Origin: Myxococcales bacterium
GTDB taxonomy: Bacteria > Myxococcota > UBA796 > SXON01
DNA: 64,000 nucleotides
Reading direction: 5' to 3'
Assembly (NCBI GenBank): GCA_009692585.1
Contig: SHYX01000005.1
Location: forward strand, 62,001-126,000
Within the stretch, counting starts at the first letter, position 1. Every line of letters starts with the position of its first letter. The position numbers and the translations under genes were made by a program. Positions 25,411-35,700 of the stretch are shown here, piece after piece. The notes beneath the pieces are model-generated. The model was not told the DNA's origin. It searched no databases and saw nothing but the letters and a program-made list of their open reading frames with translations.

Positions 25411-26517
25411 ATGACGTGGACTGCGGCGGAGGTGGCCCCGCTTCTCCGCTATGGCTTCGACGCGGCCTGCCAGGCGGAGTTCTGCCGGCGAGCGCCGCTG
25501 GCCTCGCAGAACGCGGTCACCGGGGCGCTCTCGCCGTTGCCCGACGAGCAACGGGTGCAATTCCCCGGATTGGAGTCAACGCGCCGGCGGGCGCTGGCGG
25601 AGCGGGGATGGGCCGCCTTGCGCGCGGGTCGCGTCGGGGTGGTGGTGTTGGCGGGTGGAATGGCCACGCGCTTCGGCGGGGTGGTCAAGGCGGTGGTCCC
25701 CGTGCTGGGGGATCGGAGCTTCCTGATGCTCAAAGCCGAGGATGTCGCCCGAGTTGGGGCGATGGCGTGCCGGGCGGTGCCGACCTATGTCATGTCGAGC
25801 TTCGCCACCCACGACGTCATCGAGGCGCACGTCGAATCGCGACGACTGACGGGCATAACAGAGATTTTCCCACAACGTGTCGCGTTGCGCCTCACGCCGG
25901 AGGGCGCGGTCTTCCGGGATCGCGCGGGGCGCGTCTCTCCCTACGCCACCGGGCACGGCGACCTCGTCGATGCGCTCCGGGCCAGCGGGGCGCTCACCCG
26001 TTTCCGCCACGCAGGCGGTACCACGCTTTTCATGACCAACGTCGACAACCTCGGGGCCACGCTCGACCCGGCCATGGTGGGGCTCCACGAGGAGCTTGGC
26101 AACGCCATCACGGTGGAGGTCGTGCGCAAGTGGGCAGGCGACACGGGGGGCGCGCCCGCCCTGTTGGGTGGTGTCCCGCAGATCGTGGAGGGCTTCCGCT
26201 TCCCGGATGCGTTCGACCAGCGCCGCATCGGCGTCTTCAACACCAACACGCTCACCTTCGATGCACTCGCCATCGACAGGGACTTCGAGCTTCCGTACTA
26301 CCGGGTCGAGAAGAAGGTGGATGGCGAGCCGGTCATCCAGTTCGAGCGGCTCGTCGGAGAGCTCACGGCGATGTTGCCCAGTCGGTTTGTCAAGGTTGAC
26401 CGCGAGGGGGCCGATTGTCGCTTCATCGCGGTCAAGGAGCCGGCCGACCTGGTGCGGCAGCAGGCGGCCATCGCGGCGGTGACGGGTGGGCGCCTCGCGG
26501 CGATCATCCCGGCTTGA
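25411..26517 (+). CDS. UTP-glucose-1-phosphate uridylyltransferase (UDPGP) family protein
   Basis: A 368-residue nucleotidyltransferase of the eukaryotic-type UDPGP family, not GalU. The nucleotide-binding loop is VVLAGGMATRFGGVVKAVVPV near residue 77, followed by PTYVMSSFATHD, TLFMTNVDNLGATLDP (Asp for metal) and GVFNTNTLTFD. The family makes UDP-sugars from UTP and sugar 1-phosphates. ATG at 25411 follows the phosphatase stop by ten bases, so the two may be co-transcribed. It overlaps the convergent START-like gene by 14 bp. Confidence 0.85.
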   Translation: MTWTAAEVAPLLRYGFDAACQAEFCRRAPLASQNAVTGALSPLPDEQRVQFPGLESTRRRALAERGWAALRAGRVGVVVLAGGMATRFGGVVKAVVPVLGDRSFLMLKAEDVARVGAMACRAVPTYVMSSFATHDVIEAHVESRRLTGITEIFPQRVALRLTPEGAVFRDRAGRVSPYATGHGDLVDALRASGALTRFRHAGGTTLFMTNVDNLGATLDPAMVGLHEELGNAITVEVVRKWAGDTGGAPALLGGVPQIVEGFRFPDAFDQRRIGVFNTNTLTFDALAIDRDFELPYYRVEKKVDGEPVIQFERLVGELTAMLPSRFVKVDREGADCRFIAVKEPADLVRQQAAIAAVTGGRLAAIIPA

Positions 26518-27100
26518 CGCCCCAGCGGGTCTTCAGCAGTTCCAACGGGAAGGCCATCACCGCGTCTTGGCTGACGAGCCACCCCGGAAGGGTGCCGCCG
26601 GGGTCCGACTGCACGCGGTAGCTGATGGTACCGCCCGGTCGATCGTAGATCCACCCTCCGGTGTTGTACGGCGTGTAGACCGCGTCTGGATTCGCGTTGA
26701 GGGTCGCGGCGTACGGGCCCGTCATCCGTGCGCCGCTGCCATGGTGTTTGACCAGGTCCCAGTCGATCCTGGCTTTGTTCTCGCTTTCCTCGACGACCTT
26801 CATCGCGACGACGTAGTGTCGCGACGAGACCAACGCGTTGCCGCCGGTGAGTTGGTAGATGACGGTGTAGCCGTCCGGACGCTTCTCGAGCGTGCGGCAG
26901 GTTTTGAGCGCTTTGACGCCCATGACCGAGGCGCTGAGCGGGTAGTGATCGCAGTCGAGGATGGCGGCGACGAAGTCGCGGGTCGTGATGACGGCGCTCC
27001 GGGTGGGCACGGAGGTGGCCATGGTTTTGGCCGTACCGCCCCGCGGGACCAGCTCCATCACTGGGGCGGCGAGCGTCAAACTGAGCATCAACAGGTGCAT
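26504..27100 (-). CDS. Secreted START-like/SRPBCC protein
   Basis: A 198-residue protein with a signal peptide (MHLLMLSLTLAAPV) and a body that alternates strands and helices as in START/SRPBCC lipid-binding domains: FVAAILDCDHYPLSA, GYTVIYQLTGG, YVVAMKVVEES, GGWIYDRPGGTISYRVQSDPGG and the final helix FPLELLKTRWG. It probably binds a lipid or other hydrophobic ligand in the periplasm (inference). A Shine-Dalgarno-like AAGGAAG precedes the ATG on the minus strand. The gene is divergent from the alkaline-phosphatase-fold enzyme at 27134. Confidence 0.65.
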   Translation of the reverse strand: MHLLMLSLTLAAPVMELVPRGGTAKTMATSVPTRSAVITTRDFVAAILDCDHYPLSASVMGVKALKTCRTLEKRPDGYTVIYQLTGGNALVSSRHYVVAMKVVEESENKARIDWDLVKHHGSGARMTGPYAATLNANPDAVYTPYNTGGWIYDRPGGTISYRVQSDPGGTLPGWLVSQDAVMAFPLELLKTRWGVKPG

Positions 27101-27121
27101 CCCACTTCCTTAGCCGCTGGA

Positions 27122-27127
27122 TACAAC
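27122..27127 (+). promoter_or_regulatory. -10-like hexamer TACAAC before the 27134 gene
   Basis: TACAAC is followed by six bases and the ATG at 27134, again the leaderless spacing. No clear -35 hexamer is present. Confidence 0.4.
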
Positions 27128-27133
27128 GCCGCC

Positions 27134-28441
27134 ATGATCCTTCTCGCCGCCGCGTTCGCAATCGCCGCCGCGCCCTCCCCGGCCTCCTTGCCGAAGGGAA
27201 ACGTGCTGATCCTCGTCGTCGACACCCTGCGCGCCGACGCGATGGGCATCTACGGTGAGAAGAGTCCGACGACACCGAGAATGGACGCCTTCGCCAAGGA
27301 CGCCGTGGTCTTTGATCGCGCGTGGACGCCGTACACCTGGACGCTGCCGTCCTTCATCTCCTACACGACCTCTCGATTCGTGAGAACCCATGGATGGGAT
27401 TACGACATCGGCCAGTTCGATCTCTATCGCGTGGTCGACGGCTCGGTGCCCACCCTCGCGGAGGTGCTCCGGGCCAACGGGTACGCCACCCACGGGCGCT
27501 TCGCGAACGGGCACCTCAACGATTCGCTGGGGTTCGGGAAGGGCTTCGACAACTGGGTGCGGGGGTCCGACGAGGCCGTTGTCAGCGGTGCGGTCCAGCA
27601 GATCCAGGCGTGGGCCAAGGATGGCAAGCCCAATTTCCTGTACGTGCACGTGATGCAGTGCCACACACCCTGGCGCCCCAGCGCGGCCGCGCAGAAGGCG
27701 TTGGGCACTCCGTTGACCGTCCCAGAAAAGGGGTTCGACGCTGCTGATTGGCCGAAGCTCGCCAAGGAGGCTCGGCCCGCTCGCGCGGTGGAGCTGCGGA
27801 GCCAGTACGAGGCCGCGCTGCACGATGCCGACGCGGCCATGGGGCGGATCCTCGACGCCCTGAGCGCATCGGGCGAGGCGAACAACACCATGGTCATCTT
27901 CCACTCGGACCACGGCGAGCAGCTTGGCGACCACAGTTTCGCGGGGCACAACCGGTCCGTCTTCGAAGAGCTCGCGCATGTGCCGCTCGTGGTGCGGGTG
28001 CCGGGAGCGAAGCCCGCGAGAGTAGCGGATCGGCTGGGACGGTTGATGGACATTCCGCCGACGGTTCTCGACGTGGTTGGCCTCGCCGCCAAGGCGCCGC
28101 CCCGTTGGGAGGGCAAATCCTGGTATCGGCAGGTGTCGCCCCCCCTCGCCGTGGTCGAGCGCACCACCGACATCGCCTTCTCGATCGACGGGCGCCACAA
28201 GCTCGTTCAGGATCGGGCGAAGGGCACCTTCGCCTACGGCTTCGACCTCGTCAGCGACCCGGGCGAGAGGGTCCGGATCAAGGACGCCACCCTCCCCGGT
28301 CTCGCCGCTTTGGAGACCGCGGCCAAGGCGTGGTGGGCCAAGACGCCCAAGGGCATCAACGTCGGCGAAAAACCCAAGGTGTCGGCGGAGGAGGAGTCCG
28401 ACGTCAACGCGCTGTTGAAGGAACTCGGCTACCAGGAGTAG
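27134..28441 (+). CDS. Sulfatase/alkaline-phosphatase-fold secreted enzyme with Thr at the nucleophile site
   Basis: A 435-residue exported protein (signal MILLAAAFAIAAAPSPA). The fold is shown by LILVVDTLRADAMGIYG (metal Asp pair near residue 31), FHSDHGEQLGDH (metal Asp/His near 255) and HNRSVFEELAHVPLVVRVPG. The formylglycine motif C/S-x-P-x-R is absent: the site reads WTLPSFISY, placing Thr where sulfatases have Cys or Ser. It is therefore more likely a phosphatase or phospho-/glycerophospho-transferase than a classical sulfatase. Two further members of this superfamily lie at 41270 and 47267. Confidence 0.8.
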   Translation: MILLAAAFAIAAAPSPASLPKGNVLILVVDTLRADAMGIYGEKSPTTPRMDAFAKDAVVFDRAWTPYTWTLPSFISYTTSRFVRTHGWDYDIGQFDLYRVVDGSVPTLAEVLRANGYATHGRFANGHLNDSLGFGKGFDNWVRGSDEAVVSGAVQQIQAWAKDGKPNFLYVHVMQCHTPWRPSAAAQKALGTPLTVPEKGFDAADWPKLAKEARPARAVELRSQYEAALHDADAAMGRILDALSASGEANNTMVIFHSDHGEQLGDHSFAGHNRSVFEELAHVPLVVRVPGAKPARVADRLGRLMDIPPTVLDVVGLAAKAPPRWEGKSWYRQVSPPLAVVERTTDIAFSIDGRHKLVQDRAKGTFAYGFDLVSDPGERVRIKDATLPGLAALETAAKAWWAKTPKGINVGEKPKVSAEEESDVNALLKELGYQE

Positions 28442-28463
28442 GGGCCCCGCCTGGCACCGACAC

Positions 28464-28890
28464 TTGCCGGGCGGGCCACCGCCAGGAGTTCCCCAATCTG
28501 TAGCTGAAGTACGCCGGCATCATGGGTCGTTCGCTGCTTGCGGGGAGCTTGTCACGGCCTGTGCCTTCCACCTCGCCGGCCGCGCGAAGGCCCAGCCAGT
28601 GCCGCTGCTCTTCGAGGTCTTTTCGTCCGCTGAGACCGACCACAAGAGCCAGAACACGATCTGGCTCGACGCGATCGATCGCCTGCACGCCGTCGCCCCA
28701 CGCGCGGTGATGGTCATCGATCGCGCGCGACTCTGCGACAACGGGAAGCGTTCCCCGTACCGCTGCGCCTACGCGAGCATGGAGGTGCGTCTCCCGAACC
28801 GTCCGGAGCCGCTGTGGCTCTGCGTCTTCGACCGCGAGGACCACGCCGTCCCGCTGGTGGTACTGACCAACCCGCGCGCGGACACTCGCG
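28464..28890 (+). pseudogene. Remnant of an IS4-type (DDE) transposase
   Basis: Within the 660-bp stretch between two genes, one plus-strand frame reads like pieces of a DDE transposase: VPLLFEVFSSAETDHKSQN, RAVMVIDRARLCD (where VmDRGxDR is expected) and MEVRLPNRPEPLWLCVF followed by HAVPLVVLTN. Between the second and third block about 30 residues typical of the family are missing, and neither N-terminus nor proper C-terminus can be found. No terminal inverted repeats were recognised. The remaining DNA (28891-29104) shows nothing clear except the GGGAG before the next gene. Confidence 0.55.
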
Positions 28891-29104
28891 CTGCTTCGGC
28901 CGCCGAAGCCGGACCGCCAGCTCGGCCTGTCGGGCATCCGTGCCTGACCCGAGCCGCCCCCGTCGTCGCCGCGTCGCTCCCAGGGCAGACGCGGCCGATC
29001 CGGTCCGGCGCCGAGGGCAGCGCGGCGCGTTGGGGTAACTCCAGGCCGCCGGCACTTGACAAGCCGCTGACGATCCTGTAGAGGCCGGTCCATCGGGAGT
29101 TCTC

Positions 29105-29998
<894 letters not shown>

Positions 29999-30005
29999 GC
30001 GCGGC

Positions 30006-31244
30006 ATGAGCACGCCCAACGAACGTGACGTCATCTTCGACTGGAACGTCCACGGGGCCAGCCAGCCAGCCCGCCCCCGCCGGGTGCTTCTCGTCGACGA
30101 AACGATGCGCGACGGGGTGCAATGCCCGAGCGTGACCGACCCGCCGATCGACGCCAAGCTCCAGATGTTGCGGCTCATGGCGCGCGTGGGGGTCGACTGC
30201 GTCGACATCGGCCTGCCCGGCGCCGGACCGCGGGCGGTCGCCGACGTCACCCGGCTGGCAGAGCTCATTCGCGACGAAAAACTGCCGATCCAGCCCAACT
30301 GTGCCGCGCGGACCCACGCGAACGACATCACCCCGGTCTTGGAGATCACCCAGAAGACCGGCGTGATGATCGAGGTGATGGCCTTCCTCGGCGCGTCGCC
30401 CATCCGCCTCTACGCCGAAGGTTGGGACGTCGACCTCCTCGAAAAGCGGACGCGCGACAGCATCCGCCAGGCCAAGACGGGCGGCCACGTGGCCACCTTC
30501 GTCACCGAGGACACCACGCGCGCTCATCCTGACACCCTGCGCCGCCTGTTCCTGGCTGCGATCGAAGAAGGCGCCGACGGTCTCTGTCTCTGTGACACCT
30601 GCGGGCACTCGACCGACAGTGGTGTGCGCAACCTCATCGCCTTCACCCGGGGGGTCATCGCCGAGTCCGGTCGCGACGTCCGTATCGATTGGCACGGCCA
30701 CCATGACCGCGGCCTGGGCCTCTCCAATGCCCTCGCCGCGTGCGAAGCGGGTGCCGATCGTGTCCACGGCTGCGTTCTCGGCGTGGGCGAGCGGGTCGGC
30801 AACACCTCGCTCGACCAACTCCTGGTCAACCTGAAGCTGATGGGCTGGCACGACGGCGACCTGACCTCACTGGGCGAGCTGGTCGACCTCACCTCGTCCG
30901 CGTGCCAGGTGCCGATCCCGGTGAGTTACCCGGTCTTCGGCAAGGACGCGTTCCGGACGGGCACCGGCGTGCACGCGGCTGCGGTGATCAAGGCCCTGAA
31001 CAAGGGCGCCGACTGGCTCGCGGACCGCGTGTACAGCGGGGTGCCGGCCGGCTGGTTCGGTCGGCATCAGGTCATCGAGATCGGCCACATGGCAGGCGAC
31101 AGCAACATCGTCTATTGGCTGCGCCATCGGGGTTTTCCCACCAGCGACGCGCTCATCTCGGCCATCCGGACCCGCGCCAAGTCCACCAGCCGCGTGCTCG
31201 AAGAGCAGGAGATACTCGACGTCATCGCGTCGGTCTCCGCCTGA
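30006..31244 (+). CDS. 2-isopropylmalate synthase/homocitrate synthase family enzyme (DRE-TIM metallolyase)
   Basis: A 412-residue enzyme of the Claisen-type aldolase family. The metal/substrate motif is LLVDETMRDGVQCPSV (residues about 29-44), GHHDRGLGLSNALAACEAGADRVHG carries the second metal ligands, and GVGERVGNTSLDQLL follows. The C-terminal LeuA dimer regulatory domain is short or absent. Members join acetyl-CoA to a 2-oxoacid (LeuA, citramalate synthase, homocitrate synthase). The neighbouring panB-panC genes also use the branched-chain precursor 2-oxoisovalerate, which makes a LeuA-like role plausible, but the substrate is not determined by what I can see. Confidence 0.85.
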   Translation: MSTPNERDVIFDWNVHGASQPARPRRVLLVDETMRDGVQCPSVTDPPIDAKLQMLRLMARVGVDCVDIGLPGAGPRAVADVTRLAELIRDEKLPIQPNCAARTHANDITPVLEITQKTGVMIEVMAFLGASPIRLYAEGWDVDLLEKRTRDSIRQAKTGGHVATFVTEDTTRAHPDTLRRLFLAAIEEGADGLCLCDTCGHSTDSGVRNLIAFTRGVIAESGRDVRIDWHGHHDRGLGLSNALAACEAGADRVHGCVLGVGERVGNTSLDQLLVNLKLMGWHDGDLTSLGELVDLTSSACQVPIPVSYPVFGKDAFRTGTGVHAAAVIKALNKGADWLADRVYSGVPAGWFGRHQVIEIGHMAGDSNIVYWLRHRGFPTSDALISAIRTRAKSTSRVLEEQEILDVIASVSA

Positions 31245-31250
31245 GTCACG

Positions 31251-31907
31251 TCAGAACGGTGCGTTCGGGTCGGGCTTCGGCTCAAACGGCGCCAGGATCG
31301 TCGCCGGGGCGGTCGGCGTCAGCTCCGGTGCCGGTTCGGTTGCCGCCGGCATGGCGGGAGTGACGCCGGGGCCGACGTTTGCCAGGTTCCAGGCGTCGAG
31401 CTTCGGCGCCAGGACCGCAGCGGTCCAGTAGAGCCAGGGGCGCTCGTTGGTCTGGAGCACCGAGCCCAGCGCGCCGATACCGGTGACGGCGCCGGCCACG
31501 CCAGTGATGGCGGTCAGCGGGGAGTACACCGGATCGTCGCCGATCTCGTCGACCGAGTGGACGGCCAGCATGGTGGCGCCGACCGCGAGTCCGAGGCTGC
31601 CCACGATCGCGCCGACGGTGGCCTGTCGTTTGCGCTTCGCCCGCACGTCGACGTCGCCCACTCGTCGGGCCGTGTCCTCGACCGTGAGCAGGCCGTCGCC
31701 GTCGGCGACACGAAAACGATGCTCGATCACCTTGAAGTCCAACTTCGGCGTGAAGCTGACGCTCGGCGCGTCGACAAAGCCCGCGAGGCGCAGGGCGCGC
31801 GGGTCGGTCGCGACGACAATGGGTGAAGGGACCGCGACCGGAGCGGCCGGTGTCACGGCAGAGTCGTCGGCCAGCGCGAGCGCCGCCAACAGGAGCGAGC
31901 TCGTCAT
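31251..31907 (-). CDS. Exported protein with two hydrophobic segments, function unknown
   Basis: A 218-residue protein with signal MTSSLLLAALALAD, a Pro/Ala-rich start, a beta-type region (FVDAPSVSFTPKLDFKVIEHRF), a basic RAKRKRQ patch and two hydrophobic helices (TVGAIVGSLGLAVGATML and AITGVAGAVTGIGALGSVL), then a Pro-rich tail ending DPNAPF. No family is recognised. The ATG lies four bases after the stop of the small membrane protein upstream, so it closes the panB-panC operon. Confidence 0.6.
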   Translation of the reverse strand: MTSSLLLAALALADDSAVTPAAPVAVPSPIVVATDPRALRLAGFVDAPSVSFTPKLDFKVIEHRFRVADGDGLLTVEDTARRVGDVDVRAKRKRQATVGAIVGSLGLAVGATMLAVHSVDEIGDDPVYSPLTAITGVAGAVTGIGALGSVLQTNERPWLYWTAAVLAPKLDAWNLANVGPGVTPAMPAATEPAPELTPTAPATILAPFEPKPDPNAPF

Positions 31908-31911
31908 CGGG

Positions 31912-32166
31912 TCACAGTTTCTTTCCGCCACGCCGGATGACGACGTTTTGGATGAGGTGGAACACCAGCAGTCCGGTCACCACGACGCGCGCGACCGGCA
32001 CCCGATCGAGCCCGTCGATGCCGTACAGGCCGAACCACACGGCGGTCGCGACCAGCACCCCCTGGAACGACCAGAAGACCAACGGGTGAGGGAACCACTT
32101 CACCAGCGTGCGATTGGCGACCAGGACCACGACCAGCACGAGTAGATCCCACGGCTTGGCGCTCAT
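31912..32166 (-). CDS. Small membrane protein (84 aa) coupled to panC
   Basis: An 84-residue protein with two to three hydrophobic helices (LLVLVVVLVANRTLV, FWSFQGVLVATAVWFGLYGI, VVVTGLLVFHLIQNVVI) and a basic C-terminus RRGGKKL. The ATG overlaps the panC stop (ATGA). No family is recognised. The tight coupling suggests expression with pantothenate synthesis. Confidence 0.7.
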   Translation of the reverse strand: MSAKPWDLLVLVVVLVANRTLVKWFPHPLVFWSFQGVLVATAVWFGLYGIDGLDRVPVARVVVTGLLVFHLIQNVVIRRGGKKL

Positions 32167-32984
32167 GGGGCGATGGCCACGTTGTCGAGCAGGCGGGTGC
32201 GGCCGTACCTGGCGGTGGCGATGGCCCGCAGCGGCCGGTCCACGACCTCGACCGGCTCGAGCGTGTCCGGATCGACGACGGCGAGGTAGTCGAGGCTGTC
32301 GCAATCCAGGATCGCTCGCCCGGCGGCGATGCGCTCCGCCGCGCTGGGACAACGGCTGTCGCGCATCGTGTACAACGCGCGGTGCAGCGTGAGTGCCCGG
32401 CGACGGTCTTCGGGGGTCAGGTACACGTTGCGCGAGCTGAGCGCGAGGCCGTCGTGATCGCGGACGAGCGGCCCCGGAATGATCTCGATGCCCATCGCGA
32501 GGTCCCGCGCCATGGACTTGAGCACCGTGAACTGCTGGAAGTCCTTTTCGCCGAACATCGCGGCCGTGGGCTGCACCAGCCCGAACAGGCGGCAGACGAC
32601 GGTCGCGACACCCTCGAAGTGGGTGGGGCGCTCGGCTCCTTCCCAGCGGGTGGTGACGCCCGAGACGTGCACCTTGGTGCGGAAATCCGGGGGGTACAGG
32701 TTGTCCGGCATGAACAGGACGTCACAACCGGCCGACCGACACTTGGCGGCGTCGCCTTTTGGATCACGCGGGTAGCGCGTCAGATCCTCGCTGGGCCCGA
32801 ACTGAAGCGGATTGACGTAGATGCTCACGATGAGCAGCTCACAGCGCTGCCGCATCAGCTCGATGAGCGTGGTGTGGCCCTGGTGGAGGTAGCCCATCGT
32901 CGGCACGAATCCGACCTTTTTGCCCCGCGCACGCCAGCCTAGCGCGAGCGCTTGCATCGTGTCCACCGAGCGGATGACGTCCAT
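32163..32984 (-). CDS. panC: Pantothenate synthetase
   Basis: A 273-residue PanC, which joins pantoate and beta-alanine with ATP in the cytosol. Motifs: VGFVPTMGYLHQGHTTLI (the MGALHeGH nucleotide loop), SIYVNPLQFGPSEDL, PTAAMFGEKDFQQF, VRDHDGLALSSRNVYL. The start ATG (32984) directly precedes the conserved VIRSVDTMQALA. The gene lies 41 bp after panB in the same direction. Confidence 0.95.
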   Translation of the reverse strand: MDVIRSVDTMQALALGWRARGKKVGFVPTMGYLHQGHTTLIELMRQRCELLIVSIYVNPLQFGPSEDLTRYPRDPKGDAAKCRSAGCDVLFMPDNLYPPDFRTKVHVSGVTTRWEGAERPTHFEGVATVVCRLFGLVQPTAAMFGEKDFQQFTVLKSMARDLAMGIEIIPGPLVRDHDGLALSSRNVYLTPEDRRRALTLHRALYTMRDSRCPSAAERIAAGRAILDCDSLDYLAVVDPDTLEPVEVVDRPLRAIATARYGRTRLLDNVAIAP

Positions 32985-33025
32985 TCCCGGCGCACGTAAC
33001 GCGCCCGGAGTCGCCCCCGTGCGGC

Positions 33026-33883
33026 CTACTTCCCGCCCCCGTAGACCCGGCCACTGCTGTCGAACCCATGCTCGGCTGCCGGGAAGGTCCCCGCCTTCAC
33101 CTCCGCGACGTAGGCGCTTCCCGCCGCGGCGACGGCCTGGGCGAGATCGGCGAAGCGTTTCACGAAACGCGGCTTGAAGCGCTCGTCCAGGCCAAGGAGG
33201 TCGTTGCAGACCAGCACCTGCCCGTCGCAGTCGTTGCCGGCCCCGATGCCGATGGTCGGGATGGTCAGTAGCGCCGTGAGCTCCGCCGCGAGGGTGGCGG
33301 GGATCATCTCCAGCACGATGCAGAAGGCGCCGGCGTCCTGCACGGCCAGCGCATCGTCGCGGATGCGGGCGGCGGTCTCGGCGTCGCGTCCCTGGACCTT
33401 GAAGCCCCCGAAGGCGTGGACCGACTGCGGGGTCAGCCCGACATGGCCGACGACGGGTATCCCGGCCTCGACACAGGCACGGATCGCGGGCGCCGTCCGT
33501 GCCCCGCCCTCCAATTTCACCGCCTGTGCCAAGCCCTCCTGCACCAGTCGCCCCGCGTTCTGGAGGGCCTGGGTGGGGCTGAGTTGGTAGCTCAGAAACG
33601 GCATGTCGATGGTCAGATGGGCGCGCTCCAGTCCCCGCGCCACACACCGGCCGTGGTACGCCATCTCGTCGAGCGTGACCCGCAACGTGTCCGATTGCCC
33701 TTGGATGACCATCCCGAGCGAGTCGCCCACCAGCACCATGTCCGCGCCGCTGCGATCCATCAGCCGGGCCATGCTGAAGTCGTAGGCGGTGACCATCGCG
33801 ATCTTCTCGCCGGCGGCCTTCATTTTCAGGAGCTCGGGAGCGGTGAGGCGGGCCACGGGGTTGCCAGGCAAGGCCAACGCCAT
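33026..33883 (-). CDS. panB: 3-methyl-2-oxobutanoate hydroxymethyltransferase
   Basis: A 285-residue PanB, which makes ketopantoate from 2-oxoisovalerate and methylenetetrahydrofolate. Conserved segments: [31 protein letters not shown] (shown in part; metal Asp residues), [45 protein letters not shown] and [23 protein letters not shown]. The length is standard. It heads the panB-panC-membrane protein operon, divergent from hflX by 47 bp. Confidence 0.95.
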   Translation of the reverse strand: MALALPGNPVARLTAPELLKMKAAGEKIAMVTAYDFSMARLMDRSGADMVLVGDSLGMVIQGQSDTLRVTLDEMAYHGRCVARGLERAHLTIDMPFLSYQLSPTQALQNAGRLVQEGLAQAVKLEGGARTAPAIRACVEAGIPVVGHVGLTPQSVHAFGGFKVQGRDAETAARIRDDALAVQDAGAFCIVLEMIPATLAAELTALLTIPTIGIGAGNDCDGQVLVCNDLLGLDERFKPRFVKRFADLAQAVAAAGSAYVAEVKAGTFPAAEHGFDSSGRVYGGGK

Positions 33884-33930
33884 AACCGACGGGCTATGGG
33901 GGTGCGCCGAGTCGATCGGCGGGAGTGGGC

Positions 33931-35316
33931 GTGGCAGAGCGGGAACGGGCGGTGCTCGTGGGCGTGCAGCTCTCGGGGATGGACGCTCAGGCGCACCGGG
34001 CCTCGATGGCTGAGTTGGGCAGGCTCGTGCATACGCTGGGTTACGACGTCGTCGGTGAGGTCACCCAGCGACGCGATCGCCTGGCCCCCGGCAGCGTACT
34101 CGGGGAAGGCAAGCTGGTGGAACTCGCCGGTTGGTCGGGCGGCCGTGGGGTGGTGCCGATGGGGCCGCCGCGCCGCGTCGTGAGCAAGGCGCGCGAACGG
34201 TGGGAGGCCGATGTCGTGGACGAGCCCGCGCCGGACGTGGTCGCGGAGGAGGAGGAGGCGGAGGAGGAGGCGGCGCCGAAGGAGGCGCGTCGTGCCGACC
34301 TGATCGTGGTCGATCACGAGCTGTCACCCAGCCAGGCCCGCAACCTGGAGCGTGCGACCGGCGTTTTGGTGCTCGACCGCACCGGCGTCATCGTCGAGAT
34401 CTTCCATCGACACGCCCAGAGCCGCGAGGCGCGCCTCCAGGTCGAGATTGCCCGGCTCAACTACCTCGTCCCCCGCATGCGCGAGACCGGCGGTGGCGAC
34501 CGGCAGCGCGGCGGCATCGGCGGCAAGGGCGCGGGAGAGAGCGCGTTGGAGCTCGACCGGCGCAAGGTGCGCGACCGCATCGCCCAGCTCCGCCACGAGC
34601 TGGCGGCCATCGAGTCTGAACAGACGACCCGTCGGGCGCGCCGGACCGACCAGCTCCGCGTCGCCCTGGTGGGGTACACCAATGCCGGCAAGAGCTCGCT
34701 GATGCGCGCGCTGACCGGAAGCGACGTGCTCGTCGCCGACAAACTCTTCGCGACGCTCGACACCACTGTTCGCGCGCTGCACCCGGAGTCGGTCCCGCGG
34801 GTCCTGGTGTCCGACACCGTCGGCTTCATCAAGAAGCTGCCGCACGATCTGGTCGCCAGCTTCCGCAGCACCCTGGACGAGGCGCTGGAGGCGTCGCTGC
34901 TCTTGTTGGTGGTCGACGCGAGCGACCCCACGTTTCGACAGCAGCTCGCGGTCACGCAGGAGGTGCTCGGGGAGATCGGCGCTGACGAGGTTCCGGCGCA
35001 GCTGGTGCTCAACAAGATCGACCGGGTCGACGCCGAGCAGCGTGCCGCGCTGGCCGTCGAGTTTCCGACCGCGCTGCAACTCTCCGCGCGCGACGGTGGC
35101 GATGTCGCCAGGCTGCGTGACCACATCCTGGCCACCTTTGACGGGGCGTTGGCCGAGGCCGAGCTTGTCTTGGCCTGGGGAAACGCCGGGCTCCTGGGCG
35201 ATGTGCACGCCCACACGCGCGTCGTGGAGGAGCGGCACGAGGGGGACGGAATCCACCTGCGGATCAAGGGGCGCCCGGCCGACGTCGCGCGGATCCTGGC
35301 GAAGCACCGAAGGTAA
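33931..35316 (+). CDS. hflX: Ribosome-associated GTPase HflX
   Basis: A 461-residue HflX. The N-terminal nucleotide-binding domain has [14 protein letters not shown] and a glycine-rich linker ([20 protein letters not shown]); the G domain has G1 [10 protein letters not shown]3 [18 protein letters not shown] and G4 LNKIDRVD. HflX binds the 50S subunit and rescues stalled or heat-damaged ribosomes. GTG 33931 is preferred over 33925 because GGGAG is then well spaced. An acidic insert ([17 protein letters not shown]) in the N-terminal domain is not usual for the family. Confidence 0.9.
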   Translation: MAERERAVLVGVQLSGMDAQAHRASMAELGRLVHTLGYDVVGEVTQRRDRLAPGSVLGEGKLVELAGWSGGRGVVPMGPPRRVVSKARERWEADVVDEPAPDVVAEEEEAEEEAAPKEARRADLIVVDHELSPSQARNLERATGVLVLDRTGVIVEIFHRHAQSREARLQVEIARLNYLVPRMRETGGGDRQRGGIGGKGAGESALELDRRKVRDRIAQLRHELAAIESEQTTRRARRTDQLRVALVGYTNAGKSSLMRALTGSDVLVADKLFATLDTTVRALHPESVPRVLVSDTVGFIKKLPHDLVASFRSTLDEALEASLLLLVVDASDPTFRQQLAVTQEVLGEIGADEVPAQLVLNKIDRVDAEQRAALAVEFPTALQLSARDGGDVARLRDHILATFDGALAEAELVLAWGNAGLLGDVHAHTRVVEERHEGDGIHLRIKGRPADVARILAKHRR

Positions 35317-35341
35317 TACCGCCTGATCTTGATTCGGCTCG

Positions 35342-35677
35342 GCGCTCGCCTGTGCCCGACCCGTCCGGCTTCGTTGGGACCTCCTCACGGGTCTCGACAC
35401 GATCGTCGGCCCCGTCGACGTCGTTCGAAGGAACAACGAGCGGGGTCGGGGGCAGTGGCGCGGGGCGCAGATGCCGATGTTCACCGCTCCGAGCGGCTTC
35501 GAACGAGTCCGACGTCGGTGGGTCGTCGAGCGTAGCTTCGCCTGGCTTGGTCGAGTTCGTCGTCTATAGAAAGAGTACGATTACTCCATCCAAATCGCTG
35601 AAGCAGGGCTTTGGATTGGCGGGCTAAGGAATCTCGTCCGGCGGTTCGCTCATCCCTTATTTGCAAACACCCTCTAA
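35342..35677 (+). pseudogene. C-terminal remnant of an IS5-family transposase
   Basis: The 384-bp gap between hflX and the adenosine deaminase gene holds, in one plus-strand frame, RLRWDLL, then GFERVRRRWVVERSFAWLGR and VRRL, followed by TAG at 35567-35569, and then KEYDYSIQIAEAGLWIGGLR and an RR-containing end that stops at 35675-35677. RRWVVERxFAWLxRxRRLxKDYE is the signature of the IS5 (IS427-type) transposase C-terminus carrying the catalytic Glu. The amber codon replaces a residue that is usually Ser or Ala, and the N-terminal two thirds are missing. It is a dead remnant. Confidence 0.7.
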
Positions 35678-35700
35678 GGAGCCGAAGCGCGGGGCGCGCC

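Noticed and set aside
28404..29093. Minus-strand gene of about 229 codons
   Set aside because: Its translation is Arg/Pro/Gly-rich without motif, while the plus strand shows transposase-like blocks in one frame.
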